Below are positions 9,215 through 17,970 of a stretch of DNA of 59,712 nt, piece by piece (the first letter of the stretch is position 1; each line of letters starts with the position of its first letter). A program made the translations under genes and the position numbers. The notes under the pieces are model-generated. The model searched no databases. It was not told the DNA's origin and saw only the letters and a list, made by a program, of their open reading frames with translations. The DNA is taken from positions 1 to 59,712 of the forward strand of contig SEEL01000021.1 of the NCBI GenBank assembly GCA_004144345.1, given 5' to 3'. This DNA comes from Hyphomicrobiales bacterium (lineage in GTDB: Bacteria; Pseudomonadota; Alphaproteobacteria; Rhizobiales; Devosiaceae).

Positions 9215-10351
9215 ATGAAGCCTCGTATTCTCGTGCTCGGCGCCGGTTTTGGCGGACTCGAACTCACCACCCGTCTCTCCGAGGCGATGGGCGACAGCAT
9301 CGACGTCACGCTGATCGACCGGTCCGATGCCTTCATCTTCGGCTTTTCCAAGCTCGATGTGATGTTCGGTCATTCGACCCTCGACGACGTCCGCCTGCCC
9401 TACAGCAGCTACGCCAAGCCGGGCGTGCGGCTGTTGCGTGAGACCGTGACGGCCATCGATCCGGTGGCCAAGCGCGTCACCACCGATGCTGGCATGCACG
9501 AGGCCGATTATCTGATCGTCGCGTTGGGCGCCGAATACGACATCGAGGCGACGCCGGGCCTGTCCGGGGCCAATGAGTTCTACTCGGTCGCCGGGGCCGA
9601 GAAGCTGCGCGAGATCCTCGCCGACTTTCAGGGTGGCCGTGTCGTGATCGGCGTGTGCGGGACGCCGTTCAAATGCCCGCCGGCGCCGAGCGAAGCGGCG
9701 CTGATGCTGCACGATTACCTGCTCGAGCGCGGGCTGCGCGACAAGAGCGAGATCAGCTTTGTCATTCCGTTCAAGACGCCCGTGCCGCCCTCGCCCGAAA
9801 CATCAGCGGCGCTGGTTGAGGCGTTTGCCGAGCGCAACATCGCGTTCATGCCGGGCAAGAAGGTCGAGTCGCTCGATCCGGCGCGCAAGAGTGTGCAGCT
9901 CGATGATGGCAGCGAGCTGCCCTACGACCTGTTCCTGGGCGTTCCCAAGCACCGTGTGCCGCCGGTGGTCATCGACAGTGGCATGTCGGAGAACGGCTGG
10001 ATTCCGGTCAATCCGCGCACGCTTGAAACGAAATATCCGGGCGTCTACGCTGTTGGCGACGGCGCCGCCACCGGCACTCCCAAGGCCGGTGTATTCGCCG
10101 AAGGTGCCGCGCGGGCCGTGGCGGATGCGCTGATCGCCGCGATCAGCAAAAGCGGCGAGGCCAGCCTCTATAGCGGCGCCGGCTCGTGCTACATCGAGTT
10201 CGGCGCAGGACGCATCGGCCGCGTCGATGTGGATTTCTTTTCGGGGCCAGCGCCCACCGGCGTCTACTATCCGCCATCGACCGAACTGCGCACCGACAAG
10301 GAGCATTTCGGCGCGAGCCGCCGCGCCCGCTGGTTCGGCCTCAACTACTGA
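9215..10351 (+). CDS. FAD/NAD(P)-binding oxidoreductase of the sulfide dehydrogenase (FCSD/SQR-like) type
   Basis: A 378-residue flavoprotein with an N-terminal GAGFGG dinucleotide-binding motif (9-14), ALGAEYD, and the C-terminal GDGAATG FAD motif (about 281). Two cysteines match the redox disulfide of flavocytochrome c sulfide dehydrogenases and sulfide:quinone reductases: C154 in PFKCPPAPSEAAL and C325 in GSCYIEFG. No signal peptide and no cytochrome partner lie beside it. The start at 9215 puts the Rossmann motif directly at the N-terminus. Sulfide as substrate is an inference; a general NADH or quinone reductase remains possible. Confidence 0.8.
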   Translation: MKPRILVLGAGFGGLELTTRLSEAMGDSIDVTLIDRSDAFIFGFSKLDVMFGHSTLDDVRLPYSSYAKPGVRLLRETVTAIDPVAKRVTTDAGMHEADYLIVALGAEYDIEATPGLSGANEFYSVAGAEKLREILADFQGGRVVIGVCGTPFKCPPAPSEAALMLHDYLLERGLRDKSEISFVIPFKTPVPPSPETSAALVEAFAERNIAFMPGKKVESLDPARKSVQLDDGSELPYDLFLGVPKHRVPPVVIDSGMSENGWIPVNPRTLETKYPGVYAVGDGAATGTPKAGVFAEGAARAVADALIAAISKSGEASLYSGAGSCYIEFGAGRIGRVDVDFFSGPAPTGVYYPPSTELRTDKEHFGASRRARWFGLNY

Positions 10352-10358
10352 GGCCGAC

Positions 10359-10949
10359 CTACATATCCGTGCGGGCTTTAAGCGCCTGGCTCAGTGTGCC
10401 TTCGTCGAGATAGTCGAGTTCGCCGCCCACCGGCACGCCATGCGCGAGGCGGGTGATCTTGATGCCCGTCGGCTGCAGCCGGTCGGTGATGTAGTGCGCG
10501 GTGGTCTGCCCCTCGACCGTGGCATTCACCGCCAGCACGATCTCGCTGAACTCATGCGCCCGCATCACCAGCGCCTCGATGCTGAGATCGTCTGGCCCGA
10601 CGCCATCGAGCGGCGACAGCACGCCGCCCAGCACATGGTACTTCACCGCCCCGACGCCGGCCCGCTCCAGCGCCCACAGATCCGCCACGTCCTCGACCAC
10701 GATCAGGATGCCGTTGGCGCGGCGCGGATCGGTGCAGATGCCACAAGGCGAACGCGTATCGACGTTGCCGCAGACATCGCAGACACGCACCGTATCGACC
10801 GCGCGATCAAGTGCCGCCGACAGCGGCAGCATCAGTGAATCCTTCTTCTTGATCAGGTGCAGCACGGCGCGCCGCGCCGAGCGCGGTCCGAGCCCCGGCA
10901 AGCGTGCCAGAAGCTGGATCAGCTGTTCGATCTCGGGTCCGGCGGCCAT
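10359..10949 (-). CDS. recR: Recombination mediator protein RecR
   Basis: A 196-residue protein that acts with RecF/RecO to load RecA at gaps. It has an N-terminal helix-hairpin-helix region ([14 protein letters not shown]), a zinc finger with C57, C60, C69 and C72 (CDVC...CGIC), a Toprim domain starting at [15 protein letters not shown], and a C-terminal Walker-B-like segment. It is the last gene of dnaX-ybaB-recR, separated by 3 nt from ybaB. Confidence 0.96.
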   Translation of the reverse strand: MAAGPEIEQLIQLLARLPGLGPRSARRAVLHLIKKKDSLMLPLSAALDRAVDTVRVCDVCGNVDTRSPCGICTDPRRANGILIVVEDVADLWALERAGVGAVKYHVLGGVLSPLDGVGPDDLSIEALVMRAHEFSEIVLAVNATVEGQTTAHYITDRLQPTGIKITRLAHGVPVGGELDYLDEGTLSQALKARTDM

Positions 10950-10952
10950 CGG

Positions 10953-11276
10953 CTAGAACGGCAGTTTCATGCCCGGCGGCAGCGGCAGGCCGGCGGTGGC
11001 TTCAGCCATTTTCTGCTGCATCATCTGCTCGGCCTTGGTCTTGGCTTCGTTGTGTGCGGTGACGATCAGATCCTCGAGCACTTCGACATCGTCTTCCTTG
11101 AACAGCGACGGGTCGATCTTGAGACCCTTCATCTCGCCCTTGCCGCTCAGCGACACGGTGACGAGCCCACCGCCCGACTTGCCTTCAACGATCGTCTGCC
11201 CAAGCTGCTCCTGCATATTCTGCATGTTCTTCTGCAGCTCTTCGGCCTTTTTCATCATGCCGAGAAAATCCATCAA
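10953..11276 (-). CDS. YbaB/EbfC family nucleoid-associated protein
   Basis: A 107-residue protein of the YbaB/EbfC family, which forms dimers that bind DNA. It shows the [19 protein letters not shown] helix, the central [19 protein letters not shown] strands and a C-terminal Met/Gln-rich helix. The gene overlaps the end of dnaX by four bases and precedes recR, the standard bacterial dnaX-ybaB-recR order. Confidence 0.95.
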   Translation of the reverse strand: MMDFLGMMKKAEELQKNMQNMQEQLGQTIVEGKSGGGLVTVSLSGKGEMKGLKIDPSLFKEDDVEVLEDLIVTAHNEAKTKAEQMMQQKMAEATAGLPLPPGMKLPF

Positions 11277-13054
11277 TCGTCCTCACGCTCTTCCATAAAC
11301 GCATCTTCATAGGCGGCGTCGGGCACCTCTTCTTCCTTCAGCTTCACCGTCACGGTGGAGCCGGGGAAACGATCGAGAATGGCTTTGACCAGCGGGTCCT
11401 CATGGGCCTCCGCCTTGGCTTCCGCCTTGAACTGTTCCTTGACGTCGCGGATCGTCGGCCCCGTGGCGGGAGCGCGCGAAACCGATACGCCCCAGATCTG
11501 TCCGGTCCACAGCTTCAGCCGCGCCGACAGCATCTGGATGACCGCCGGGTCGGCGCCTTCGACCAGCGCCACTTCGATCGATTTCTCGCGGAATGACACC
11601 GGCCGCATCTGCGTCTCAAGCGCGATCTTCAGCACGATGTCGCGCTTCTCGCCGGCCAGCGCCACCAGCTCGAGATAGGAGCGCGGCGTCGCCAGCGTCA
11701 CGGCCTGTGGGGCTGCCACCGGTGCGGCGACCGGAGCGGCCTCGAAACGCGGCGACGGTTCGACGCGCAGCGCCTGCGGACCGGCATTGACCGTCCCGCG
11801 ATGCGGCACGCCCGGCGTTCCGCCACCGCCCCCGGAAGAGGGCGCAGCCGGCGGTGAATTCTGCAGCTTGGTGATCAGCTCGTCGGGGCTCGGCAACTCA
11901 CTGGCATAGGCCAGCCGCACCAGCACCATTTCGGCAGCCTGCAGGCCATTGCCTGCCGTTTTCACTTCCTCGCCGCCCTTGAACAATATCTGCCAGGCGC
12001 GGCTCAGTGCGCGCATGCCGAGCTTCTGCGCCAGCTCCGGCCCGCGGGCCCGCTCGTCGGGCGTCAGCGACACGTCGTCGGCGGCGGCTGGCACGATCTT
12101 CAGCCGCGTCACCAGATTGGTGAAGTCGGCGAGATCCCCGATGACCGTCTCGGGGTCGGCGCCCGCATCATAGAGTTCGCGCAGTAGCGTCAGCGCCGTG
12201 GCAATCTCGCCACGCATCAGTGCCTCGAACAGATCGATGGATTTCGCGCGATCGCCGAGCCCCAGCATGGCCTTCACGGTCGCCGCGGTCACCCTTCCGT
12301 CGCCATGGCTGATGGCCTGGTCGAGCAAGGACTGGTTGTCGCGCACCGAGCCCTCGCCGGCGCGCACGATCATCGCCAGCGCTTCCGGCTCGTAGCCGAT
12401 GCCTTCCCGCTCGAGCAGGTCGACGAGATGCGCGTGCATGGTCTCGGGCGGCACGCGGCGCAAATCGAAGCGCATGCAGCGGCTGAGGATCGTCACCGGC
12501 ACCTTGCGGATCTCGGTGGTCGCGAAGATGAACTTCACATAGGGCGGCGGCTCTTCAAGCGTCTTCAGCAGCCCGTTGAAGGCCGCCGTCGAGAGCATGT
12601 GGACCTCGTCGATGATGTAGACCTTGAACGGCGCCGACACCGGCCCGTACTTCACCGAATCGATGATCTCGCGAATGTCGCCAATGCCGGTGTTCGAGGC
12701 GGCGTCCATTTCGATCACGTCGACATGGCGGCCCTCGATGATCGCCCGGTCGTGGACGCCTTCCCGGTCGAGATCGAGCGTCGGCTGGCGGCCGCTCGAA
12801 TCCTCGAAATTCACCGCGCGCGCCAGGATGCGCGCCGTCGTCGTCTTGCCCACGCCCCGGATGCCGGTGAGCATGAAGGCGTGCGGAATGCGGTTGGACT
12901 TGAACGCATTGCGCAGCGTCTGCACCATCGCGTCCTGGCCGATCAGCGTCGAAAAGCTCGACGGCCGGTATTTACGGGCCAGCACCAGATAGGGGGCATT
13001 CGTCGCCGTCACGGGCGCCGTCATTTCGCTGTCGGGGAAGAGTGCATCGGCCAT
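11273..13054 (-). CDS. dnaX: DNA polymerase III subunits gamma and tau
   Basis: A 593-residue clamp-loader ATPase. Walker A is GIRGVGKTT (64-72), Walker B is YIIDEVHML (about 146-154), and the sensor/arginine-finger segment is [11 protein letters not shown] (about 190-200). The cysteines of the zinc module usual between Walker A and B are absent here ([20 protein letters not shown]), a trait I recall in part from related Hyphomicrobiales. A Pro/Ala/Gly-rich linker (about 395-450) precedes the tau domain. The start at 13054 keeps the SRP RNA gene outside; ATG 13024 is an alternative. I saw no clear slippery frameshift site. Confidence 0.95.
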   Translation of the reverse strand: MADALFPDSEMTAPVTATNAPYLVLARKYRPSSFSTLIGQDAMVQTLRNAFKSNRIPHAFMLTGIRGVGKTTTARILARAVNFEDSSGRQPTLDLDREGVHDRAIIEGRHVDVIEMDAASNTGIGDIREIIDSVKYGPVSAPFKVYIIDEVHMLSTAAFNGLLKTLEEPPPYVKFIFATTEIRKVPVTILSRCMRFDLRRVPPETMHAHLVDLLEREGIGYEPEALAMIVRAGEGSVRDNQSLLDQAISHGDGRVTAATVKAMLGLGDRAKSIDLFEALMRGEIATALTLLRELYDAGADPETVIGDLADFTNLVTRLKIVPAAADDVSLTPDERARGPELAQKLGMRALSRAWQILFKGGEEVKTAGNGLQAAEMVLVRLAYASELPSPDELITKLQNSPPAAPSSGGGGGTPGVPHRGTVNAGPQALRVEPSPRFEAAPVAAPVAAPQAVTLATPRSYLELVALAGEKRDIVLKIALETQMRPVSFREKSIEVALVEGADPAVIQMLSARLKLWTGQIWGVSVSRAPATGPTIRDVKEQFKAEAKAEAHEDPLVKAILDRFPGSTVTVKLKEEEVPDAAYEDAFMEEREDD

Positions 13055-13121
13055 GACAGGTATATAGCGGTCCAAACCGTGAACCGCAAAAGCGGCGTCG
13101 GCGTTAGTACGGAAATGTGTG

Positions 13122-13227
13122 GGAAGGCGAGAGGCTGGCAACGACCCGTGAAGGTCTCGTTGGGGCTGCTTCCTTCCGGACCTGACCCGGTTGGCGAGGA
13201 ACACGTCCGCGCCAACCTCTCGCGCCC
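13122..13227 (-). ncRNA. ffs: Signal recognition particle RNA, small bacterial type
   Basis: Read on the minus strand, this holds the conserved SRP S-domain: GGTCAGGTCCGGAAGG followed by AAGCAGCC, with the GGAA tetraloop, flanked by long complementary arms (GCGAGAGG at 13218-13224 region pairing with CCTCTCGC at 13124-13133 region). The length of about 100 nt is right for a 4.5S-type RNA, and a position directly upstream of dnaX is common in bacteria. The RNA joins Ffh to target ribosomes to the membrane. Ends are judged from the outer stem and are accurate to a few bases. Confidence 0.9.
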
Positions 13228-13280
13228 TATATCGGACAGGATCACGGCCGATGCAAGGCTCACCGACACGGAGATTTTCG

Positions 13281-13613
13281 ATGCTTCGCCCCGCTTTGAT
13301 CGCCCTGCTCGTCGCCGCCGCGCCCCTGCCGGCGGTCGCGGCCGAGTGCCAGCCCGCTTTCGCCAATTTTCTTCCGCAGATCGTGCGCAAGGAGGCGATT
13401 GCCGCCATCGATGGCAGCTACGAGGTCCGGCTGTGGAGCTTCTGCCGCGGCGTGCCGTTCAACGATTCCGGCAATGCCGGCGGCCTGACCCGGACGATCG
13501 CCGCCAATGATGTGCTGGTCGAGGCTCTCGCGGCGCGTGGCGCCCGCCCGGACGATGTGCGCTTCGTTCGCATTCTCGACCACACCATCGATCTGTGGGT
13601 CCACCGCAACTGA
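13281..13613 (+). CDS. Small exported protein of unknown function
   Basis: A 110-residue protein with a clear signal peptide (MLRPALIALLVAAAPLPAVAA, cleavage near residue 21) and two cysteines (C23, and one in LWSFCRGVPF), which could form a disulfide in the periplasm. The mature part has no recognised domain. The start at 13281 is chosen because the signal sequence begins there and GGAG lies upstream; a longer reading would cross the SRP RNA gene. Confidence 0.7.
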   Translation: MLRPALIALLVAAAPLPAVAAECQPAFANFLPQIVRKEAIAAIDGSYEVRLWSFCRGVPFNDSGNAGGLTRTIAANDVLVEALAARGARPDDVRFVRILDHTIDLWVHRN

Positions 13614-13735
13614 GCAATTCGCGGGCGTTAACCCTGCCGGCTAACGCAATTATATGAAAGCCGTACACAAAACGCCCGTTGTCCGGTGAAATCGGCCACC
13701 TATCTAGTTTGCGTAGTGCCTCAGGAGGCTTGCCC

Positions 13736-14002
13736 ATGATGACCGCTGCAGAAACCGAGAAGCGCGCGGCTCAGCGCCGTACCATACTCAAGGGCGGGCA
13801 CATCGTGTTCAATGGCGGCCGCTCGACGATCGACTGCACCGTTCGCAATCTGTCGCCCAAGGGCGCCAAGCTCCTGGTCACTTCCGCGCTTGGCATCCCC
13901 GATACCTTCGACCTGCTTGTGCAGGGCAACAGCCGGCAGCCCTGCCGCGTCGCCTGGCGCAAGGCGAAAGAGATCGGCGTCGCCTTCGCTACGGAACACT
14001 GA
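13736..14002 (+). CDS. PilZ domain protein
   Basis: An 88-residue single PilZ domain. The basic N-terminal stretch KRAAQRRTILK supplies the RxxxR-type motif and NLSPKG gives the NxSxxG motif, the two elements that bind cyclic di-GMP in this family; the barrel then ends with GVAF. The start at 13736 follows AGGAGG with 7-nt spacing. It probably serves as a small c-di-GMP receptor, with target unknown. A rho-independent terminator follows. Confidence 0.85.
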   Translation: MMTAAETEKRAAQRRTILKGGHIVFNGGRSTIDCTVRNLSPKGAKLLVTSALGIPDTFDLLVQGNSRQPCRVAWRKAKEIGVAFATEH

Positions 14003-14027
14003 GGCGGTTTACAGCCGCCTGAACAAG

Positions 14028-14061
14028 AAACGCCGGCGCGGGGTGACCCGGCCGGCGTTTT
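14028..14061 (+). terminator. Rho-independent terminator after the PilZ gene
   Basis: AAACGCCGGC at 14028-14037 pairs with GCCGGCGTTT at 14051-14060 and is followed by further T-rich sequence. The symmetric A/T tails would let it also serve the convergent pseudoazurin gene. Confidence 0.75.
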
Positions 14062-14083
14062 CATTTCTGCGATGAGTGGCCGA

Positions 14084-14545
14084 TCAGGCCGGCGGCGTCT
14101 CGAGCTCGGCGAAGGCGGCTTCGAAGCGTTCCTTGGACTTGCCGGTCTGCTTGAGCGCCTTGGCGGCGTCGAGGTTCGAGGCCGGCGCGTCGCCAACCAT
14201 TACCAGCGCGACCATGCCCATGGCATAATGCGGCGCGCACTTGATGCCGTAGACGCCCGGCACGGTGAAGGTGATCGAGATTTCCTCGTTGACCTTGCCC
14301 TTGAACGGCTCGGCGCCCTCAGGGATCATGTCCTTGATGGTCTCGGCGTTGTGGCTCTTGTCGGTCGGCACGAAGGTCACGGTGTCGCCGACGGCGATGC
14401 GGGTCAGCGCCGGCTCAAACACCATGCTACCGGCTTCACCCTTGTTCAGCATGTGAACCTGGAAGTCAGCCGCATGCGCGGTGGAGGTCAGGTGCAGGGC
14501 GATGGGGGCTGCGCCCATCAGGGCGAGGGCGGTACGACGATGCAT
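14084..14545 (-). CDS. Pseudoazurin (blue copper electron carrier)
   Basis: A 153-residue periplasmic cupredoxin with a signal peptide (about 1-25, ending TAHA). The type 1 copper ligands are visible: H65 in DKSHNAE, then C103, H106 and M111 in [12 protein letters not shown], with spacing as in pseudoazurins. These proteins pass electrons to nitrite or nitrous oxide reductases or other periplasmic acceptors; no such enzyme is in the window. The start at 14545 has AGGAG upstream. It is convergent with the PilZ gene. Confidence 0.93.
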   Translation of the reverse strand: MHRRTALALMGAAPIALHLTSTAHAADFQVHMLNKGEAGSMVFEPALTRIAVGDTVTFVPTDKSHNAETIKDMIPEGAEPFKGKVNEEISITFTVPGVYGIKCAPHYAMGMVALVMVGDAPASNLDAAKALKQTGKSKERFEAAFAELETPPA

Positions 14546-14743
14546 GATAACTCCTATTAGCATTCCGTTTCGGTCGGCAGACCTTGGCGGTTGACGCCAC
14601 TTTATCCGGTCTTGCCCGGAGGGTTTAGATGGCCCCGCTTATACACCTCAACAGGCCGGGATTATGTCAGCGTTATTCTGACGCAGTTCCGGCATATTTT
14701 CGCCACATCCCCTAACTCCGCTTGACTCTGCGGTGCGGTCAAT

Positions 14744-14758
14744 GTTCTCTTTTTGTTC
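14744..14758 (+). promoter_or_regulatory. LexA-type SOS box (GTTC-N7-GTTC) upstream of dinB
   Basis: GTTC at 14744-14747 and GTTC at 14755-14758 are separated by exactly seven bases, the direct-repeat form bound by LexA in many alphaproteobacteria. It lies 20 nt before the dinB start and 16 nt after a TTGACT hexamer (14722-14727) that could be the -35 box, so a bound repressor would cover the -10 region. Confidence 0.8.
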
Positions 14759-14777
14759 CATCCAAAAACCTCTGCCG

Positions 14778-16025
14778 ATGGAAACCACCGCAACCATCCT
14801 TCATGCCGATCTCGACGCCTTCTATGCGTCGGTCGAGCAGATGCTGAACCCCGCGCTCCAGGGCCGGCCCATCGCGGTCGGCGGCGGGGTGGTTCTCGCC
14901 TGTTCCTATGAAGCAAAGAAGTTCGGTGTCCGCGGCGCCATGTCCGGCCGCGAGGCCAAAAAGCTCTGCCCCGAACTGATCTTCGTCGACGGCCATTTCA
15001 AGGAATATCAGCGGCTTGGCGATGCCGCGATCCGCATCCTCGACGATTACACACCGCTGGTCGAACGCATCTCGATCGACGAGGCCTTCGCCGATGTCTC
15101 GGGTACGGCGCATCTATTCGGTCCGTCAGTGGCGGTGGCGCAGACCATCCGCCGGCGCGTGCGCGAGGAAGTTGGGCTGCCCATCTCCATCGGCATCGCG
15201 CGAACCAAGCACCTCGCCAAGATCGGCTCGCAGGTGGCCAAGCCTGATGGCCTCTGCTTCATCGACCCCGCGACCGAACTCGAATTCCTACACAATTTGC
15301 CGGTCGAGCTGATGTGGGGTGTCGGTCCAAAGACCAAGGCGCGACTCGCCGGTGTGGGCGTCACCACCATCGGCCAGCTCGCCGCAACGCCGGGCCAGTC
15401 ACTCGACAGGCTGCTCGGCCCGGCCGCCAGCGAGAAACTCAAATCGCTCGCTTTCAACCGCGACCCGCGCGAGATCGACATGGACCGCCGCGCCCGCTCG
15501 GCTGGCGCGCAATCGGCGCTGGGCCGCAAGCTGCCGACGGCCAAGATCATTCGCCCGACCCTACGCATGCTTGCCGATCGAATCTGCTCGCGCCTGCGCG
15601 CGAAATCGCTGGCCGGCAGTTGCGTCACGGTGCGCGTGCGTTTCGCCGACATGCATGCCATCACCCGCAGCCTGACGCTCGACGCCCCCATCGCGGCCAC
15701 CGGCACCGTCACCGAGATTGCGGAGGATCTCGTCGCCGGCGCGCTACGCGATCATCCGGCCGAGCGCTACATCACGCTCCTCGCCATCTCGGTGTCGCAT
15801 CTCGCCTACCAGCCGATCCTGCAGCTCGAACTGTCGCTCGGGCTCGAGGGCGAGGCGATGCGGCCGGGCACCCGGCGCGGCGCCTCACGCTGGCTTGCCG
15901 ACAAGGCAATGGACAAAGTCCGTGGCCGCTTCGGCTGGGAAGCAATCGGCTATGGCTCAGTCATCCTCGAAGGCCACCGCAGTGTCCCCGACGGCTTTCG
16001 CGAGCTGGCGGAGAAGGATCTCTAG
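14778..16025 (+). CDS. dinB: DNA polymerase IV (Y-family translesion polymerase)
   Basis: A 415-residue Y-family polymerase for bypass of DNA lesions. Catalytic carboxylates are D11 in HADLDAFYASVE and D101/E102 in ISIDEAFADVSG; IGIARTKHLAKIGS and WGVGPKTKARL (helix-hairpin-helix) follow, then the little-finger domain. It is longer than E. coli DinB at the C-terminus and shows no obvious clamp-binding motif by eye. ATG 14778 is preferred over 14733 or 14742, because those would place the SOS box inside the gene. Regulation by LexA is likely. Confidence 0.93.
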   Translation: METTATILHADLDAFYASVEQMLNPALQGRPIAVGGGVVLACSYEAKKFGVRGAMSGREAKKLCPELIFVDGHFKEYQRLGDAAIRILDDYTPLVERISIDEAFADVSGTAHLFGPSVAVAQTIRRRVREEVGLPISIGIARTKHLAKIGSQVAKPDGLCFIDPATELEFLHNLPVELMWGVGPKTKARLAGVGVTTIGQLAATPGQSLDRLLGPAASEKLKSLAFNRDPREIDMDRRARSAGAQSALGRKLPTAKIIRPTLRMLADRICSRLRAKSLAGSCVTVRVRFADMHAITRSLTLDAPIAATGTVTEIAEDLVAGALRDHPAERYITLLAISVSHLAYQPILQLELSLGLEGEAMRPGTRRGASRWLADKAMDKVRGRFGWEAIGYGSVILEGHRSVPDGFRELAEKDL

Positions 16026-16063
16026 TGCAGCGCCTTTGCGCGCCAGGACTAGCGATCTGCCCG

Positions 16064-16891
16064 CTAGACCTTGCCAGCGGGATAGACGCCGAGCACGTGG
16101 AAATGATCGCAGAAGAACTGCAGCTCTTCGAAGGCGAGCTGCACGTTGCGGTCGTCGGGATGGCCTTCGATATCGGCGTAGAACTGCGTTGCAGTGAACG
16201 AGCCGTCGAGCATGTAGCTCTCGAGCTTGGTCATGTTCACGCCATTGGTGGCAAAGCCGCCCATCGCCTTGAAGAGGGCCGCCGGCACGTTGCGGACGCG
16301 GAACACAAAGGTGGTCTTCACCTTCACCTGCCCCGCCTTCGGGCGCTCGGCGGTCTTGCTGATCACGAGGAAGCGCGTCGTGTTGTGCGCGGCGTCCTCG
16401 ATGCCCTCGGCCAGGATGTCGAGCCCGTAGACTTCGGCAGCGTAGCGCGAGGCAATCGCCGCCACGCTCTTGTCGCCGCGCTCGGCGATTTCCCGCGCGC
16501 TGCCCGCCGTGTCGGCGCCGTTGATCGTCTTCAGCCCGTTCTTGCTGATGAATTTGCGGCACTGGCCGAGCGCGACACTCAGCGACTGCACCGACTTCAC
16601 GTCGTTGAGCGTCGAGCCCTTGATCCCGAGCAGGTTCATCTCGATGCGCAGGAAGTGCTCACCATTGATGAACAGGCCGCTCTCGGGCAGCAGATGGTAG
16701 ATGTCGGTGATGCGGCCATAGAGCGAGTTCTCGACCGGCACGACGCCAAAATCGGCCTTGCCCTGCTGCACCGCCGCAATGGTGTCCTCGAAGGTCACGC
16801 AGGGCACTGGTTGGCCCTCGGGGAAGAGCGCGTGCGCCGCCGCATGGCTGAAAGCGCCGGGTTCGCCCTGAAAGGCAATGAGTTTGACCAT
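16064..16891 (-). CDS. pheA: Prephenate dehydratase
   Basis: A 275-residue enzyme that converts prephenate to phenylpyruvate in phenylalanine synthesis. The N-terminal PDT domain starts KLIAFQGEPGAFSH and includes VPVENSLYGR and the catalytic NTTRFLVI segment (TRF at 172-174). A C-terminal ACT domain (from about 190) is the phenylalanine sensor, with ESYMLDG in place of the more usual ESRP. It is monofunctional, without a chorismate mutase domain. The start at 16891 is set by the conserved N-terminus. Confidence 0.95.
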   Translation of the reverse strand: MVKLIAFQGEPGAFSHAAAHALFPEGQPVPCVTFEDTIAAVQQGKADFGVVPVENSLYGRITDIYHLLPESGLFINGEHFLRIEMNLLGIKGSTLNDVKSVQSLSVALGQCRKFISKNGLKTINGADTAGSAREIAERGDKSVAAIASRYAAEVYGLDILAEGIEDAAHNTTRFLVISKTAERPKAGQVKVKTTFVFRVRNVPAALFKAMGGFATNGVNMTKLESYMLDGSFTATQFYADIEGHPDDRNVQLAFEELQFFCDHFHVLGVYPAGKV

Positions 16892-17151
16892 GATAGCCCC
16901 GTTTTCACGACTGGCGCGTCTATGAACCCGGCCTCGCCATCGAGTCAATCAAGCCGCCCGGCGCCCCGCGATTCGGCCCGGCATGCCGCCCAAGGGGGAA
17001 TTGTCGCAGGGGGTTGAAGCCGGTTGCGGCGCTTGCTGGCTGAGACTATCTTCGCGCCGCTTGGGATGGGGTCTCAGTCTGCTGGTGCAACCGGCGTTGC
17101 GGCCTCGTTGTCCCTCGTCTATACGCTGGCGGAGAAGGCTGAGAGACCGCT

Positions 17152-17901
17152 ATGGATTCGTTCGAACTCAATAAGATTATCGGCGCCATTCTGGGCACAC
17201 TGTTGTTCGTTATGGGCGTCGGCTTCCTCGCCGAAGCGATTTATCACCCCGTGACGGGCAATGGCCCCGGCTACGCCCTGCCCGCGCCTGAAGAAGGCGG
17301 CGGCGAAGGCGGCGGTGGTGGCGAAGTGGTCCAGGCCATTTCCATCGGCACGCTGCTGGCGTCCGCCGATCCGGTGCTGGGCGCTGACCAGGCCAAGAAG
17401 TGCCAGGCCTGCCACGACCTGACCGAGGCCAATACCAACAAGAGCGGCCCGGGCCTCTACGATATCGTCGAGCGCGTCATCGGCAGCCACCCGGGCTTTG
17501 GCTATTCGGCCGTCATGGCCGACCATCAGGCCAAGGGCGACGTCTGGACCTACGAGAATCTGGACCACTTCCTGCTGGCCCCGAAGGGCTTCGCTCCGGG
17601 CACCAAGATGACCTTTGCCGGCGTCAAGAACGACCAGGAGCGCGCCAACATCATCGCCTTCCTGTCGACCCTGTCGGCCTCGCCCAAGCCGTTCCCGCCT
17701 GCCGATGCCCCGGCTGGCGCCGAAACGGCGACCGACGAGCAGACGGTCGACGGTACGGTTTCGACCGCGCCGGAAGCCGCTGCAGAGACGCCCGCCACCA
17801 CGGAAGAGCCGAGCGCCGAACCGGCCCCGGCCGCTTCGGAAGCACCCGCGGCCTCGTCGGAAGCTCCGGTGTCCGCTGAAGCTTCCTCCGCCGCTCAGTA
17901 A
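17152..17901 (+). CDS. Membrane-anchored class I cytochrome c (CycM/c552 type)
   Basis: A 249-residue protein with an uncleaved N-terminal membrane helix (about 9-30), a Gly/Glu linker, and a periplasmic cytochrome c domain. The heme attachment site is C84-Q-A-C87-H88 and the sixth ligand is M153 in PGTKMTFAG. A C-terminal tail of about 65 residues rich in Ala, Pro and Glu follows. Related proteins carry electrons from the bc1 complex to cytochrome oxidase. A strong terminator follows the gene. Confidence 0.9.
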   Translation: MDSFELNKIIGAILGTLLFVMGVGFLAEAIYHPVTGNGPGYALPAPEEGGGEGGGGGEVVQAISIGTLLASADPVLGADQAKKCQACHDLTEANTNKSGPGLYDIVERVIGSHPGFGYSAVMADHQAKGDVWTYENLDHFLLAPKGFAPGTKMTFAGVKNDQERANIIAFLSTLSASPKPFPPADAPAGAETATDEQTVDGTVSTAPEAAAETPATTEEPSAEPAPAASEAPAASSEAPVSAEASSAAQ

Positions 17902-17923
17902 GAGCGCCGCCATCGACTAATCC

Positions 17924-17960
17924 AGAGCCGTGCCCCCAAAGGCGCGGCTCTTTGTTTTTT
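17924..17960 (+). terminator. Rho-independent terminator after cytochrome c gene
   Basis: AGAGCCG at 17924-17930 pairs with CGGCTCT at 17945-17951, followed by TTGTTTTTT. This is a textbook stem plus T tract and separates the cytochrome gene from the dehydrogenase gene. Confidence 0.85.
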
Positions 17961-17970
17961 GGGAATCGCC

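Noticed and set aside
15314-17017. Plus-strand frame across dinB and pheA
   Set aside because: Arg/Ala/Gly-rich out-of-frame reading of dinB followed by an antisense reading of pheA; no motif.
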